Shown: one piece after another, positions 51,204 to 59,597 of the stretch
How the letters are laid out: every line of letters starts with the position of its first letter
Position numbering within the stretch: position 1 is the first letter of the stretch
DNA from: CAZBSE01 sp964561115
GTDB taxonomy: Bacteria > Actinomycetota > Humimicrobiia > Humimicrobiales > Humimicrobiaceae
NCBI GenBank assembly: GCA_964561115.1
Contig: CAZLOE010000001.1
Span: forward strand, 24,113-88,112
Direction of reading: 5' to 3'
Length of the DNA stretch: 64,000 nucleotides
Program-made: the position numbers and the translations under genes
The notes under the pieces: model-generated
The model's database searches: none
Told to the model about the DNA's origin: nothing
What the model saw: only the letters and a program-made list of their open reading frames with translations

Positions 51204-51432
51204 TTTTTATACTTTTTTTATTTTTAATTGAACATATATTTTATCATATTTTACTGCAGCAATGTTAATACCCATGATCTAAATAATTATTGTGCAGTTT
51301 AAAATATACTGATATGATTTGCCTTTGCCTTATGTTTTTAGTTTTTTATTTTTATTAAGATATAATGTAAGTGCTGCCGGCGCTGCAAGGAAGCAGGTTT
51401 TAGAGATATGATATTTAAGGAGAGATGATTGA

Positions 51433-52557
51433 GTGTTTAGATCGTCAATAAAATTATTTAAGATATTTGGAATAGAAATAAGGCTTGATTACAGCTGGTT
51501 TATAATATTTGCGTTGTTTGCCTATTTCTTTGGGTTTTATTATTTTCCCTCATACCTGCCGGAGTTAAACAAGGGCCTGCTGGCATTGATTACAATTGTA
51601 ACTGTTATAGTCTTCTTCATATCGGTGTTGATACATGAGATAAGCCATTCTCTGGTCGCCAGAAGAAAGGGTACGCCTGTGGAGAGGATAACACTTTTTC
51701 TGTTTGGCGGAATGGCACAGATAGAGAAAGAACCTGAAACTCCCTATAGTGAATTTATTATGGCTATTGCCGGGCCTGTTGCAAGTTTCGTACTTGCTGG
51801 AGTATTTGGAGCAATATGGTTCTTTACCAGAGATATCAGGCCTATAGCGATACCGGTCGGGTATCTTGCAGTTATTAATCTGGTACTTGGGGTTTTTAAT
51901 ATGCTTCCCGGCTACCCGCTTGACGGCGGCAGGGTCCTGAGGTCAATAATATGGAAGGTTACGGGAAACCTGAAGCGCGCGACCTTTGTAGCTTCTACCG
52001 CAGGCAGAGTGCTGGGATTTATGATTATAGCAGCCGGCATATACTTTATTTTCACCGGAAATTTTTTAAATGGGATATGGCTTTCTTTTATAGGATGGTT
52101 TTTACAGTCATCTGCGCAGATGGGTTACCGGCAGCTTATTATTGAGACTTCAATAAAAGGGATCAAGGTCAAGGATGTAATAAACGAGGACATTGTATCT
52201 GTTTTAAAGGATATCACTATACAGGAACTGGTAGATGATTATTTTATGAGGTACAGGTTTGGGAGATTTCCGGTAATAGAAGATGAAAAGACACAGAAGC
52301 TAATGGGGATAATATCTTTACATGATATCAAAGAAGTCCCAAGAGAAGAATGGCATGAAGTCAGGGTAGGGGATATTGTAAAGTCGGTTTCAGATAGTGA
52401 AAAAGTGAGTCTTTCCACAGGGATATCCGATGCCATAAAAAAGATGGGCAAGAATAATCTGAGCCACCTGGTAGTGATGTCTGGAAATAAATTAAGAGGG
52501 ATAATCACAAAAAGTGATGTAATGCGCTTCATAAATATCCGTTCGGAATTCCACTAG
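51433..52557 (+). CDS. Site-2 protease family (M50) with tandem CBS domains
   Basis: Intramembrane zinc protease, 374 residues. HEISHSLVARRKG gives the HExxH zinc site within a helix, and NMLPGYPLDGGRVLRS gives the third ligand Asp. About six helices occupy residues 15-220. Two CBS domains (about 240-370) with VKDVINEDIVSV and LSHLVVMSG regulate by adenylate binding. This is the Rip3/SpoIVFB-like group; it may cleave a membrane-bound anti-sigma factor or toxin. GTG start with AAGGAGAGA ahead. The following HAD gene is 15 bp downstream. Confidence 0.94.
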   Translation: MFRSSIKLFKIFGIEIRLDYSWFIIFALFAYFFGFYYFPSYLPELNKGLLALITIVTVIVFFISVLIHEISHSLVARRKGTPVERITLFLFGGMAQIEKEPETPYSEFIMAIAGPVASFVLAGVFGAIWFFTRDIRPIAIPVGYLAVINLVLGVFNMLPGYPLDGGRVLRSIIWKVTGNLKRATFVASTAGRVLGFMIIAAGIYFIFTGNFLNGIWLSFIGWFLQSSAQMGYRQLIIETSIKGIKVKDVINEDIVSVLKDITIQELVDDYFMRYRFGRFPVIEDEKTQKLMGIISLHDIKEVPREEWHEVRVGDIVKSVSDSEKVSLSTGISDAIKKMGKNNLSHLVVMSGNKLRGIITKSDVMRFINIRSEFH

Positions 52558-52572
52558 AGAGGAAAAGATAGG

Positions 52573-53436
52573 TTGGGATATAGATTATTCAAGCATTATA
52601 AGAAAGAGATAAAAGAGAATCTAAAGGATTTAAAGGTCATATATACGGACCTTGACGGTACCCTCTTTAATGACACGGGCTGTATCATTCAGGATAAAAA
52701 AGGTCATTACTACCTGGAGGCGGTAAAACTTCTACCAAAAATATCCAAAAAAAAATGGGATGTCGTACTTGTGTCGGGAAGAAACAAATCTCAGTTAAGA
52801 TTTAACGCCCAGATGATAGGACTTAAAAACTATATTTCAGAACTTGGTTCCGAGCTGGTGTATAATTTAGGCGAAAAGGTTTATACCACATTTGACCATA
52901 AGAAAATAAAATATGACTTTACTTATAAGGGCAGGGACTTAATAGAAATAGTAGAGCTCTTTAAGACCCATTTTCCAAATAAGATAGAAAGCAAAATTGA
53001 ATGGAGTATGTACCGGTCCTACAATATATTGTTTTTTGGGGAGATAGACCTTGAAGCGGCAAACGGGCTGCTTAAAAGCATGGGATACAGAGACCTGGTT
53101 ATGGTGGATAATGGATTTTCACTGCTTGAAAATCTGGATCTTGATATTGAAAGACTGCATATCTATAATCTAATGCCTTCAGGTGTTGATAAGGCAAAAG
53201 GGATAAAAATGGATAAAAAAATTAGAAATTTTAATACTGATAATTGTATAGCACTTGGAGATTCTCTGGAAGATTTAAAAATGGCGGGAGAAGTAAGATA
53301 TTTTTTTCTGATGAAAAATGCATTTGAGAATAGAGAAGCTATAATGGCTGCACTTGGTAAATATGACAATATATTTGTGACTGAAGGTGTTATGAATAAG
53401 GGATGGGTGGAGATAATGAGTTATCTGGTCAGTTAG
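52573..53436 (+). CDS. HAD-superfamily hydrolase
   Basis: 287 residues. Motif I IYTDLDGTLFND (Asp nucleophile and acid/base), motif II VLVSGRN, a long cap region (about 90-190) as in the IIB class, and the late acidic motif ALGDSLEDLKMAG. Phosphatase or phosphotransferase acting on small molecules such as sugar phosphates; mannosyl-phosphoglycerate phosphatase-like proteins are a near type. Start TTG at 52573 close behind the protease gene; a downstream ATG is less likely because the N-terminal helix would be cut. Confidence 0.86.
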   Translation: MGYRLFKHYKKEIKENLKDLKVIYTDLDGTLFNDTGCIIQDKKGHYYLEAVKLLPKISKKKWDVVLVSGRNKSQLRFNAQMIGLKNYISELGSELVYNLGEKVYTTFDHKKIKYDFTYKGRDLIEIVELFKTHFPNKIESKIEWSMYRSYNILFFGEIDLEAANGLLKSMGYRDLVMVDNGFSLLENLDLDIERLHIYNLMPSGVDKAKGIKMDKKIRNFNTDNCIALGDSLEDLKMAGEVRYFFLMKNAFENREAIMAALGKYDNIFVTEGVMNKGWVEIMSYLVS

Positions 53437-53549
53437 ACCGGTGATACCTTTACTTATTAACGGTTATTTCCATTATCAGTTATGTTCAATATAAATCTTA
53501 AATAGTTTATAATATAGAAATAAATAATCTAACAGAGGATGTATCGATA

Positions 53550-53834
53550 ATGAGCGATAATGATAAGTCAGTTGGTAAGGGTCTTGCAGAAATGTTTACT
53601 GTTATTTCAGTTTCGGTTCTTGCAGGATTTGTACTGGGATTGCTTTTTGCACCTCAATCCGGATTAAAAACCAGAAAAAAATTAGCTGAAAAGATAAAAG
53701 ATATAGTTGATAGAGGTAAGTTCGCTCTGATTGAGGCAAAAGTTTTCAGTGAGGAATTATTAGAAAAGGGTAAAGAAAAAGTAGAAAAAGTTTCTTCAAA
53801 GATCAAAGGTAAAAGCAAGTCAGATATTGACTGA
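53550..53834 (+). CDS. YtxH-domain protein
   Basis: 94 residues. One transmembrane helix (about 16-33) followed by APQSG, the YtxH signature turn, then a charged amphipathic helix (about 40-90) rich in Lys. In Bacillus, YtxH is induced by general stress, function unknown. ATG with AGAGGATG ahead. Last gene before the tRNA cluster on this strand. Confidence 0.9.
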   Translation: MSDNDKSVGKGLAEMFTVISVSVLAGFVLGLLFAPQSGLKTRKKLAEKIKDIVDRGKFALIEAKVFSEELLEKGKEKVEKVSSKIKGKSKSDID

Positions 53835-53863
53835 CGATTTGCCCATAATCCCACTTTTGTTTG

Positions 53864-53892
53864 TTGACAATGATTTTTTACTATAGTAGACT
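53864..53892 (+). promoter_or_regulatory. Promoter of the tRNA cluster
   Basis: TTGACA (53864-53869), 17-bp spacer, TAGACT (53887-53892, 4/6 to consensus), about 70 bp before the first tRNA. A second TTGACA at 53911 has no good -10 and is probably not used. Confidence 0.55.
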
Positions 53893-53964
53893 TTACGTTT
53901 GCTAATTTAATTGACAGCTAATGGCTACGGTAGTTTTTTAATCATTGTAGTGTTAAATTGGCAA

Positions 53965-54040
53965 GGGCCGTTAGCTCAGTTGGTAGAGCACCGGACTTTT
54001 AATCCGGGTGTCGAAGGTTCGAATCCTTCACGGCTCACCA
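53965..54040 (+). tRNA. tRNA-Lys (TTT)
   Basis: 76 nt. Acceptor stem GGGCCGT pairs with ACGGCTC (one G-U); anticodon loop CTTTTAA between CCGGA and TCCGG; T-loop TTCGAAT; discriminator A with CCA encoded. First of five tRNAs on the plus strand. Confidence 0.97.
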
Positions 54041-54046
54041 GACAGA

Positions 54047-54121
54047 GGCCTGTTCGTCTAGTGGTTAGGACAGTAGGTTTTCAACCTACCAACAGGAGTT
54101 CAATTCTCCTACAGGCTACCA
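54047..54121 (+). tRNA. tRNA-Glu (TTC)
   Basis: 75 nt. Acceptor GGCCTGT pairs with ACAGGCT (first pair G-U); anticodon loop TTTTCAA between GTAGG and CCTAC; T-loop TTCAATT; CCA encoded. Six bases after tRNA-Lys. Confidence 0.96.
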
Positions 54122-54129
54122 TTGTAAAA

Positions 54130-54205
54130 GGGCGTTTAGCTCAGCTGGGAGAGCACCTGCCTTACAAGCAGGGGGTCGCAGGTTCAATCCCTGCAACGCC
54201 CACCA
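54130..54205 (+). tRNA. tRNA-Val (TAC)
   Basis: 76 nt. Acceptor GGGCGTT pairs with AACGCCC; anticodon loop CTTACAA between CCTGC and GCAGG; T-loop TTCAATC; CCA encoded. Confidence 0.97.
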
Positions 54206-54222
54206 TAGATTGATAGTAGTGC

Positions 54223-54299
54223 GGAGCTGTCGTCTAGCGGTTTAGGACACATGCCTGTCACGCATGAGATCGCGGGTTCAAATCCCGTCAGCTCCGCCA
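54223..54299 (+). tRNA. tRNA-Asp (GTC)
   Basis: 77 nt. Acceptor GGAGCTG pairs exactly with CAGCTCC; anticodon loop CTGTCAC between CATGC and GCATG; T-loop TTCAAAT; discriminator G with CCA encoded. Confidence 0.96.
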
Positions 54300-54315
54300 G
54301 TCTTGATTACGGGTT

Positions 54316-54391
54316 GGCGAGATAGCTCAGTTGGTAGAGCAGTGGACTGAAAATCCATGTGTCCGCAGTTCGATTCTGCGTCTCGCCACCA
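54316..54391 (+). tRNA. tRNA-Phe (GAA)
   Basis: 76 nt. Acceptor GGCGAGA pairs with TCTCGCC; anticodon loop CTGAAAA between TGGA and TCCA; T-loop TTCGATT; CCA encoded. Last of the cluster, 8 bp from the stop of the convergent GH130 gene. Confidence 0.97.
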
Positions 54392-54399
54392 GTATTTGA

Positions 54400-55386
54400 C
54401 TAAATTTTTGAATTTGATTTTATAAAATCAATAAGTTCATCGACCTGTGTGAAAGCAAGACAGGTTACTGTATCAGCAGCACCATAATAGACTGCTATGC
54501 GTCCTGTGGGCGCATCACAAAGTGCAGCACATGGGAATACTACGTTTGGCGTATCTCCAACGCATTCGTATGTTTTTTGCGGTGAGAGCAGATAAGGCTC
54601 AGTCCTATATAGAACATTCCACGGTCTGTCTATATCAAGAAGTGCAGCACCCATGCTATATACAAATCCATTACATGAGGTCAAAACGCCGTGATATATA
54701 AGGAGCCAACCTTCTGAAGTCTCGATTGGTGCAGGGCCTGTCCCTACTTTAGTGGCCTGCCATCCATAAGTTGTTGACATAACATGTCGGTGATTACCCC
54801 AGTAACGAAGATCAGAGCTTTCACTATAGAATATATCTCCAAACGGTGTATGGCCGTTATCGCTGGGACGGCTCAGTATCGCATATCTATTTTTTATTTT
54901 TCTGGGGAACAATACCCCGTTTCTGTTAAATGGAAGAAATGCATTTTCTGTTTGATAGAATTTCTTAAAATCATATGTATAACCCATACCTATTGTAGGG
55001 CCGTGATACCAGTTGCACCAGGTAATGTAAAACCTGTCTTCAATCCAGCATACACGGGGGTCATAACCATATACAAAATTACTTATTTCAGGATCATCAC
55101 AGATAAAAGATATAGGCTTGCTTACTAATTTCCAGATGATACCGTCGCTGCTAAAACCGCAGTGAAGCTGCTGTTTACGCCTTCTGTCATCACAGCGGAA
55201 GACTCCTGCAAATTCTCCTTTGAAAGGTACCACGGCACTGTTGAAAATACTGTTGGACGATGGTAAGAGGTCTCTTGGTATAATAGGATTTTGTTTATAA
55301 CGCCATACTGTATGTATATAGCCTTTTGGTTTTTCTTCCCAGGGAATATTAGGTAATGCGGGGCCTAAGATTGTTTGTCTGCTCAT
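54400..55386 (-). CDS. GH130-family beta-mannoside phosphorylase
   Basis: 328 residues, five-bladed beta-propeller of GH130. Motifs: PRDLLPSSNSIFNSAVVPF near the start, FRCDDRRRKQQ, YGYDPRVCWIEDRFYITWC (catalytic Asp region), KVGTGPAPIETSEGWLLIYHG and ALLDIDRPWNVLYRTEPYL. Such enzymes cleave beta-1,4-mannosides with phosphate, releasing mannose-1-phosphate. The upstream neighbour is a cellobiose-2-epimerase type protein, the known partner that turns mannobiose into mannosylglucose. Good GGAGG-type site before the ATG (AAGGAGGTC). Cytoplasmic. Confidence 0.92.
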   Translation of the reverse strand: MSRQTILGPALPNIPWEEKPKGYIHTVWRYKQNPIIPRDLLPSSNSIFNSAVVPFKGEFAGVFRCDDRRRKQQLHCGFSSDGIIWKLVSKPISFICDDPEISNFVYGYDPRVCWIEDRFYITWCNWYHGPTIGMGYTYDFKKFYQTENAFLPFNRNGVLFPRKIKNRYAILSRPSDNGHTPFGDIFYSESSDLRYWGNHRHVMSTTYGWQATKVGTGPAPIETSEGWLLIYHGVLTSCNGFVYSMGAALLDIDRPWNVLYRTEPYLLSPQKTYECVGDTPNVVFPCAALCDAPTGRIAVYYGAADTVTCLAFTQVDELIDFIKSNSKI

Positions 55387-55418
55387 TTTCGCTGACCTCC
55401 TTGCTGTAATTTTTTGAT

Positions 55419-56639
55419 TTAAAGATTTTGATCATTTATTATTTTATTCAACCTTTTACTTACCTCTATACAGGCACGCGCATTATGGTAGGGACATTTC
55501 CATATACCGACTTTTTCCAATCTGTCATTTACATTTCTGTCTTTATCAACAGACCAGAACCACTCTCCATAATGCTTATCAATAATATACTTTTTTACAA
55601 AGTCCCAACTGTTTAGTGATACCTGAAGGAACTCCTCTCTGCTGCTTATTTGATATGCATTTAAAAAACCCACCATTGCTTCTGCCTGAGGCCACCAATC
55701 ACTGTTAAATTTAGTAATACCTTTTGAATCTCCTTCATACCACAGGCCTCCGTCGAGTGCAACACCCTCCTTATAGGCAGCATCTGCCATTTTAAGGGAA
55801 ATATCTTTTATATCTTTTAGAATAGACTCCTCGCCCAAAATCTCCGCAGCCTCCACCATAAGCCAGCTTCCCTCAATATCATGTCCATAGGAGACAGTAT
55901 CTGAAAGAACCTCCCAGTTTTTTTTAAAGAATAGTTTAAAGTGGCAGCTTGAATAATCAATAATATGATTGGCAATAACCATTATTAAATTTTTTAAACT
56001 GTTGCGGAGATCGCTGTCATTCCAGTTTAGGAGAAGGTTTGTATATGCTTCTAAAATATGAAGGTTTGTGTTCATTGTCTTGGGAGCATTCATATCTCCT
56101 TCGCCCAGCCGCATATCTTCAGCGGGAGACCAGTCGCGGTTGAAGGCATCATAATAGCCTCCATATTGCTTTTCAGATCCAAATTTTTCTATTTTATAAA
56201 AAATATCTTTTGCAAGACGCAGGGATTCAGCGGAATTGGCTGCACGATAGAATTCCGCCAGAGCATATACTGCAAAAGCCTGGGCATATATATGCTTTTT
56301 CGTTTCGATAGGCTTTCCTTTATGGTCTGTTTTCCAGTATACTCCGCCAAATCTATCATCTATAAAATAATCAGTAAGATATTTGTAAGCCAGACTGGCG
56401 CGGTCCAGGTAAAGGTCGTCTCCAAAGGCAGTATGGGCACGGGCAAAAGTCCATAAGATTCTGGAACATAAAACCGAGCCTTTTGGTGCAGAGGGATCTA
56501 CAGTCAGATCATTTAGAATCAGACCATAAAATCCGCCGTTTTCTTTATCCGGCGTTTTATAAGCCCAGAAAGGAAGAATATTTGTCTTTATTTCATTTTC
56601 TACTTCAGATTGGTAACGTTTTAATTCTTCTATGTTCAT
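55419..56639 (-). CDS. AGE-family epimerase, probable cellobiose 2-epimerase
   Basis: 406 residues, an alpha6/alpha6 barrel of the N-acylglucosamine 2-epimerase superfamily. The segments NGGFYGLI, GGVYWKTDHKG, YAQAFAVYALAEFYRA, SYGHDIEGSWLMVEAAE and KVGIWKCPYHNARACIE match cellobiose 2-epimerases, which convert glucose to mannose at the reducing end of beta-1,4 disaccharides. Its His residues (YGHDIEG, CPYHNAR) are the catalytic bases. Encoded 32 bp upstream of the GH130 phosphorylase, so the pair fits intracellular beta-mannan oligosaccharide use. No transporter for these sugars is adjacent. Confidence 0.9.
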   Translation of the reverse strand: MNIEELKRYQSEVENEIKTNILPFWAYKTPDKENGGFYGLILNDLTVDPSAPKGSVLCSRILWTFARAHTAFGDDLYLDRASLAYKYLTDYFIDDRFGGVYWKTDHKGKPIETKKHIYAQAFAVYALAEFYRAANSAESLRLAKDIFYKIEKFGSEKQYGGYYDAFNRDWSPAEDMRLGEGDMNAPKTMNTNLHILEAYTNLLLNWNDSDLRNSLKNLIMVIANHIIDYSSCHFKLFFKKNWEVLSDTVSYGHDIEGSWLMVEAAEILGEESILKDIKDISLKMADAAYKEGVALDGGLWYEGDSKGITKFNSDWWPQAEAMVGFLNAYQISSREEFLQVSLNSWDFVKKYIIDKHYGEWFWSVDKDRNVNDRLEKVGIWKCPYHNARACIEVSKRLNKIINDQNL

Positions 56640-56654
56640 CGTAACCTTAAAAAG

Positions 56655-57698
56655 TCATTCTGCTGCTAGATCAGCAAGGTGTTTGATCTGACTGCTGGTA
56701 CCGATAGCAATTATTTTATGCCCTGCTTTCATATCTGTACTTCCGCTGGCCTTTCTAACCGAGATTTTCTCTCCTTTTTCGATTACAGATATAATCAGAG
56801 TTTCAATACCATATTTTTTTCCGGATTCGCCTATAGTAATGCCGTCAATCCTGCTGTTTGGCTTGATCTCAATCTCTGCCAGTTTGATCTCGGCTTCTTC
56901 TGTTTGCATTACGGTATCTAAAAAGTCACATATTGAAGGCTGCAGTGCCATTGCAGCCATTCTTCTACCTCCGATTATCTGAGGCGAGATCACCCTGTCT
57001 GCTCCTGCCTTTTCTAATTTGTTAATAGTCTCAAAAACAGTCGCCCTTGCTACAATAAATATAGAGGGGTTGAGAGATTTAGCCGATAGGGTTACATAGA
57101 CGTTCTCAGAATCGGTATCTAATGCTGCAAACAAACCTTTGGCACTCTTTATCTGGGTTTCCAGCAGGGTCTCATCGTTGGATGCGTCGCCCTGGATATA
57201 CAGCCAGTTATTCTGCCTGGCTATCTCAATGGGCTTATCAGCATGGTCTACTACTATGAAATCAATTTTATTGGCGCCTAATTCATTTGCTATTTCAAGC
57301 CCCACTCTTCCCAGCCCGCATATTATATAATGGTTTTTTAGTTTTAATATCATTTTCATCTTCCTTCTTTTTTCAATTCTTCCTAATAAAAATTCACTTA
57401 GTATAAAGTCAGCTAAATTGATTAAAATATAAGCTACCGTACCGGTACCGATTACAATCAATAGAATAGTAAATACAGTTCCTGCTGTTGACAGTTCTTT
57501 TACCACGCCGTAACCCACAGTGGTTATAGTGATAGTGGTCATAAAAACTGAATTTAAAAAGCTCATATCCTCGATTATCATGTACCCAAGAGAGCCAAGG
57601 AAATATACTATAATCAGTATAATGATTGAGATCATGATTCTTTTGGGAAATTGGGGTAGATTTTTAAATTTCATATTCAAATTCTGACCTAATATCAT
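56655..57698 (-). CDS. Two-helix potassium channel with RCK (TrkA-N/TrkA-C) domains
   Basis: 347 residues. Two membrane helices flank the pore with TTVGYG (about residues 58-63), the K+ selectivity filter. Cytoplasmic RCK part: Rossmann domain opening YIICGLGRVGLEIANEL (NAD-binding GxGxxG-like) and a TrkA-C domain (about 265-347). The MthK-like architecture suggests gating by nucleotide or Ca2+. The start is shared with a possible longer N-terminus; MILGQNLNMKF... gives an in-frame alternative at Met9. Divergent from perR. Confidence 0.93.
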   Translation of the reverse strand: MILGQNLNMKFKNLPQFPKRIMISIIILIIVYFLGSLGYMIIEDMSFLNSVFMTTITITTVGYGVVKELSTAGTVFTILLIVIGTGTVAYILINLADFILSEFLLGRIEKRRKMKMILKLKNHYIICGLGRVGLEIANELGANKIDFIVVDHADKPIEIARQNNWLYIQGDASNDETLLETQIKSAKGLFAALDTDSENVYVTLSAKSLNPSIFIVARATVFETINKLEKAGADRVISPQIIGGRRMAAMALQPSICDFLDTVMQTEEAEIKLAEIEIKPNSRIDGITIGESGKKYGIETLIISVIEKGEKISVRKASGSTDMKAGHKIIAIGTSSQIKHLADLAAE

Positions 57699-57722
57699 TT
57701 TTTTTTCAAGTTCTGGTTTTAT

Positions 57723-57759
57723 TTGACTGGTAATAATTACTATTATATAATAATTATAA
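57723..57759 (+). promoter_or_regulatory. perR-rbr promoter with PerR box over the -10
   Basis: TTGACT (57723-57728), 17-bp spacer, TATAAT (57746-57751). The 15-mer ATATAATAATTATAA (57745-57759) matches the Bacillus Per box TTATAATNATTATAA at every defined position except the first. A bound PerR would cover the -10 and start site, giving autorepression relieved by peroxide. Confidence 0.78.
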
Positions 57760-57782
57760 CTAATTAAAAATTAATTAAGACT

Positions 57783-58238
57783 ATGGACTCTTTTATAAAG
57801 TTATGCAGAAAAAATAATTTAAAGATCACGCCCCAGAGAAGCCTGATCTATAAAGAACTGGTAGGGTCAAAAGATCATCCCAGCGCAGAGGCTCTATACA
57901 AAAAAGTAAAGAAAATATTTCCTACCATTTCTTTTGATACAGTTTACAGAACCCTTCTCACCTTCTTGAAAATAGGGGCTGCCGGTATACTGACAATACC
58001 CGGTGAACCCAAGAGATTTGACGGTGAAATAGAAAAACATGATCATTTCAGATGTGTAAAGTGTGATAATATAATAAATGTTTATGACGGTCCTTCCCGC
58101 ATAAATATACCGGAGAGTATTTCAAGGAGATTTGACGTACTGGACTCAAAAGTTATTTTTGAGGGAATATGCGATAAATGTAAAAAGACAGATGACTTAA
58201 AAAAAAATACAGGAAAGGGGGAAAATAATGGGCGATAA
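57783..58238 (+). CDS. perR: PerR/Fur-family peroxide-responsive regulator
   Basis: 151 residues. Winged helix with LKITPQRSLIYKELVGSKDHPSAE (shown here by its first half) and FDTVYRTLLTFLKIGAAG, then the metal-sensing part with HDHFRCVKCDNIINVYD and CDKCKK. CVKC and CDKC bind the structural zinc, and the HDHF histidines are regulatory. The layout and rubrerythrin neighbour favour PerR over Fur. Its stop overlaps the rubrerythrin start by 11 bp. Probably autoregulated by the box at 57745. Confidence 0.92.
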   Translation: MDSFIKLCRKNNLKITPQRSLIYKELVGSKDHPSAEALYKKVKKIFPTISFDTVYRTLLTFLKIGAAGILTIPGEPKRFDGEIEKHDHFRCVKCDNIINVYDGPSRINIPESISRRFDVLDSKVIFEGICDKCKKTDDLKKNTGKGENNGR

Positions 58239-58725
58239 GACGTCTAAAAATCTTGCAGATGCTTTTGCAGGTGAATCACAGGCAAACAGGAAGTATCTTG
58301 CTTTTACAAAAAAAGCTAACCAGGATGGTTATTTCCAGGAGGCAAAACTGTTCAAAGCTGCCGCAAACGCGGAAACCGTGCATGCCCACAATCACCTGAG
58401 GGCAATGGGCGGAGTAAGATCTACGGAAGAAAATTTAAAAGAGGCAGTAATCGGAGAGACCTTTGAATTTGAGAAAATGTATCCCGGAATGATTGAAGAT
58501 GCGAAGAATGAAAATGAAGATGAAGCAAAGATCAGTTTTATTTATGCCAATAAGGTCGAGAAGGTCCATGCTGGATTATATAAGAAATATCTGGATAATC
58601 TTGGGAATAATCCCAATACTGCAATATTTGTCTGCCAGGTATGCGGAAACACCGTAGAGGGTGCCGCACCGGACAAGTGCCCTATCTGCGGAAATCCCAG
58701 GGAGATGTTTAAGGAAATAAAATAA
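58228..58725 (+). CDS. rbr: Rubrerythrin
   Basis: 165 residues. N-terminal diiron four-helix bundle with the Glu ligands in FAGESQANRKY, ANAETVHAHNH, then EKMYPGM and ANKVEKVHAGLY. C-terminal rubredoxin-like site CQVCGN...CPICGN. Reduces hydrogen peroxide in anaerobes. Overlaps perR by 11 bp, an operon found widely in strict anaerobes. Ribosome site AAAGGGGGA. Standard full-length form. Confidence 0.96.
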   Translation: MGDKTSKNLADAFAGESQANRKYLAFTKKANQDGYFQEAKLFKAAANAETVHAHNHLRAMGGVRSTEENLKEAVIGETFEFEKMYPGMIEDAKNENEDEAKISFIYANKVEKVHAGLYKKYLDNLGNNPNTAIFVCQVCGNTVEGAAPDKCPICGNPREMFKEIK

Positions 58726-58738
58726 GGTCTGAGATTTA

Positions 58739-59584
58739 TTGACGGGGGGAAATATTAAAGGGACTCTTTTTATTTGTTCGACGCCGATCGGAAATCTGGA
58801 GGATGCCAGCTTCAGGCTTATAAGGACACTCGGCGAGGTAGATCTGATTGCTGCTGAAGACACAAGGACTACAAAGAAACTACTCCAGAAATATAATATT
58901 TCTAATAAGAATATAGTAAGCTATCATGATTTCAGCAAAGAGAGCCGGATAGATTACCTGATAGATAGACTAAAAGCGGGCTGTAGTATTGCACTGGTTT
59001 CGGAATCAGGCACACCTGCGATTCAGGACCCGGGATTTAAAGTAATAAACAGGTGTATAGAAGAAGGCATCCCGCTCGCTGTGATACCCGGTCCCAATGC
59101 TGCAGTAAGCGCGCTGGTCCTTTCAGGGCTGCCGACGGATTGTTTTTTATTTATAGGTTTTCTACCCAGAGCAAAAGCAAAAAGAAAAAACAGGATTTTA
59201 GAACTTGCTGCAGCCTCCTGCACCACTATATTCTATGAGTCACCAAAAAGGATAGAAACACTTATAAGTGAGCTTTTAGAGAAGTTCGGCGACAGGAAGG
59301 CAAGCCTGGTAAGGGAGATCTCCAAAATATATGAGGAGTCAATAAGGGGAAGATTAAGTGAGATCTCAGCTAAAATAAAACAAAAGAAAGTAAAAGGCGA
59401 GGTAGTCCTTGTAGTCGATGGATATAAAAAAGAACTCATCAGGGGTTTTGCCGAAGAAGACATAAAAAGAGAGCTTATGGGCCTGCTCAAGCAGGGCATT
59501 TCCAAAAAAAGTGCTGTAAAGATATTGTTATCAAGGTATGACATAGAAAAGCAAAAATTGTATAATATTGCAACGAAAATTTAA
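58739..59584 (+). CDS. rsmI: 16S rRNA (cytidine1402-2'-O)-methyltransferase
   Basis: 281 residues, tetrapyrrole-methylase fold. STPIGNLEDASFR opens it, then AAEDTRTTKKLL, SESGTPAIQDPG, the SAM loop VIPGPNAAVSAL and FYESPKR. It 2'-O-methylates C1402 of 16S rRNA with SAM. The TTG start is inferred; the run TGGNIKGTLFICSTPIGNL aligns with the family N-terminus. It opens the group rsmI-metG-tatD-rsmA-ispE, a conserved bacterial order. Confidence 0.95.
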   Translation: MTGGNIKGTLFICSTPIGNLEDASFRLIRTLGEVDLIAAEDTRTTKKLLQKYNISNKNIVSYHDFSKESRIDYLIDRLKAGCSIALVSESGTPAIQDPGFKVINRCIEEGIPLAVIPGPNAAVSALVLSGLPTDCFLFIGFLPRAKAKRKNRILELAAASCTTIFYESPKRIETLISELLEKFGDRKASLVREISKIYEESIRGRLSEISAKIKQKKVKGEVVLVVDGYKKELIRGFAEEDIKRELMGLLKQGISKKSAVKILLSRYDIEKQKLYNIATKI

Positions 59585-59597
59585 GGCAAAGGATACT

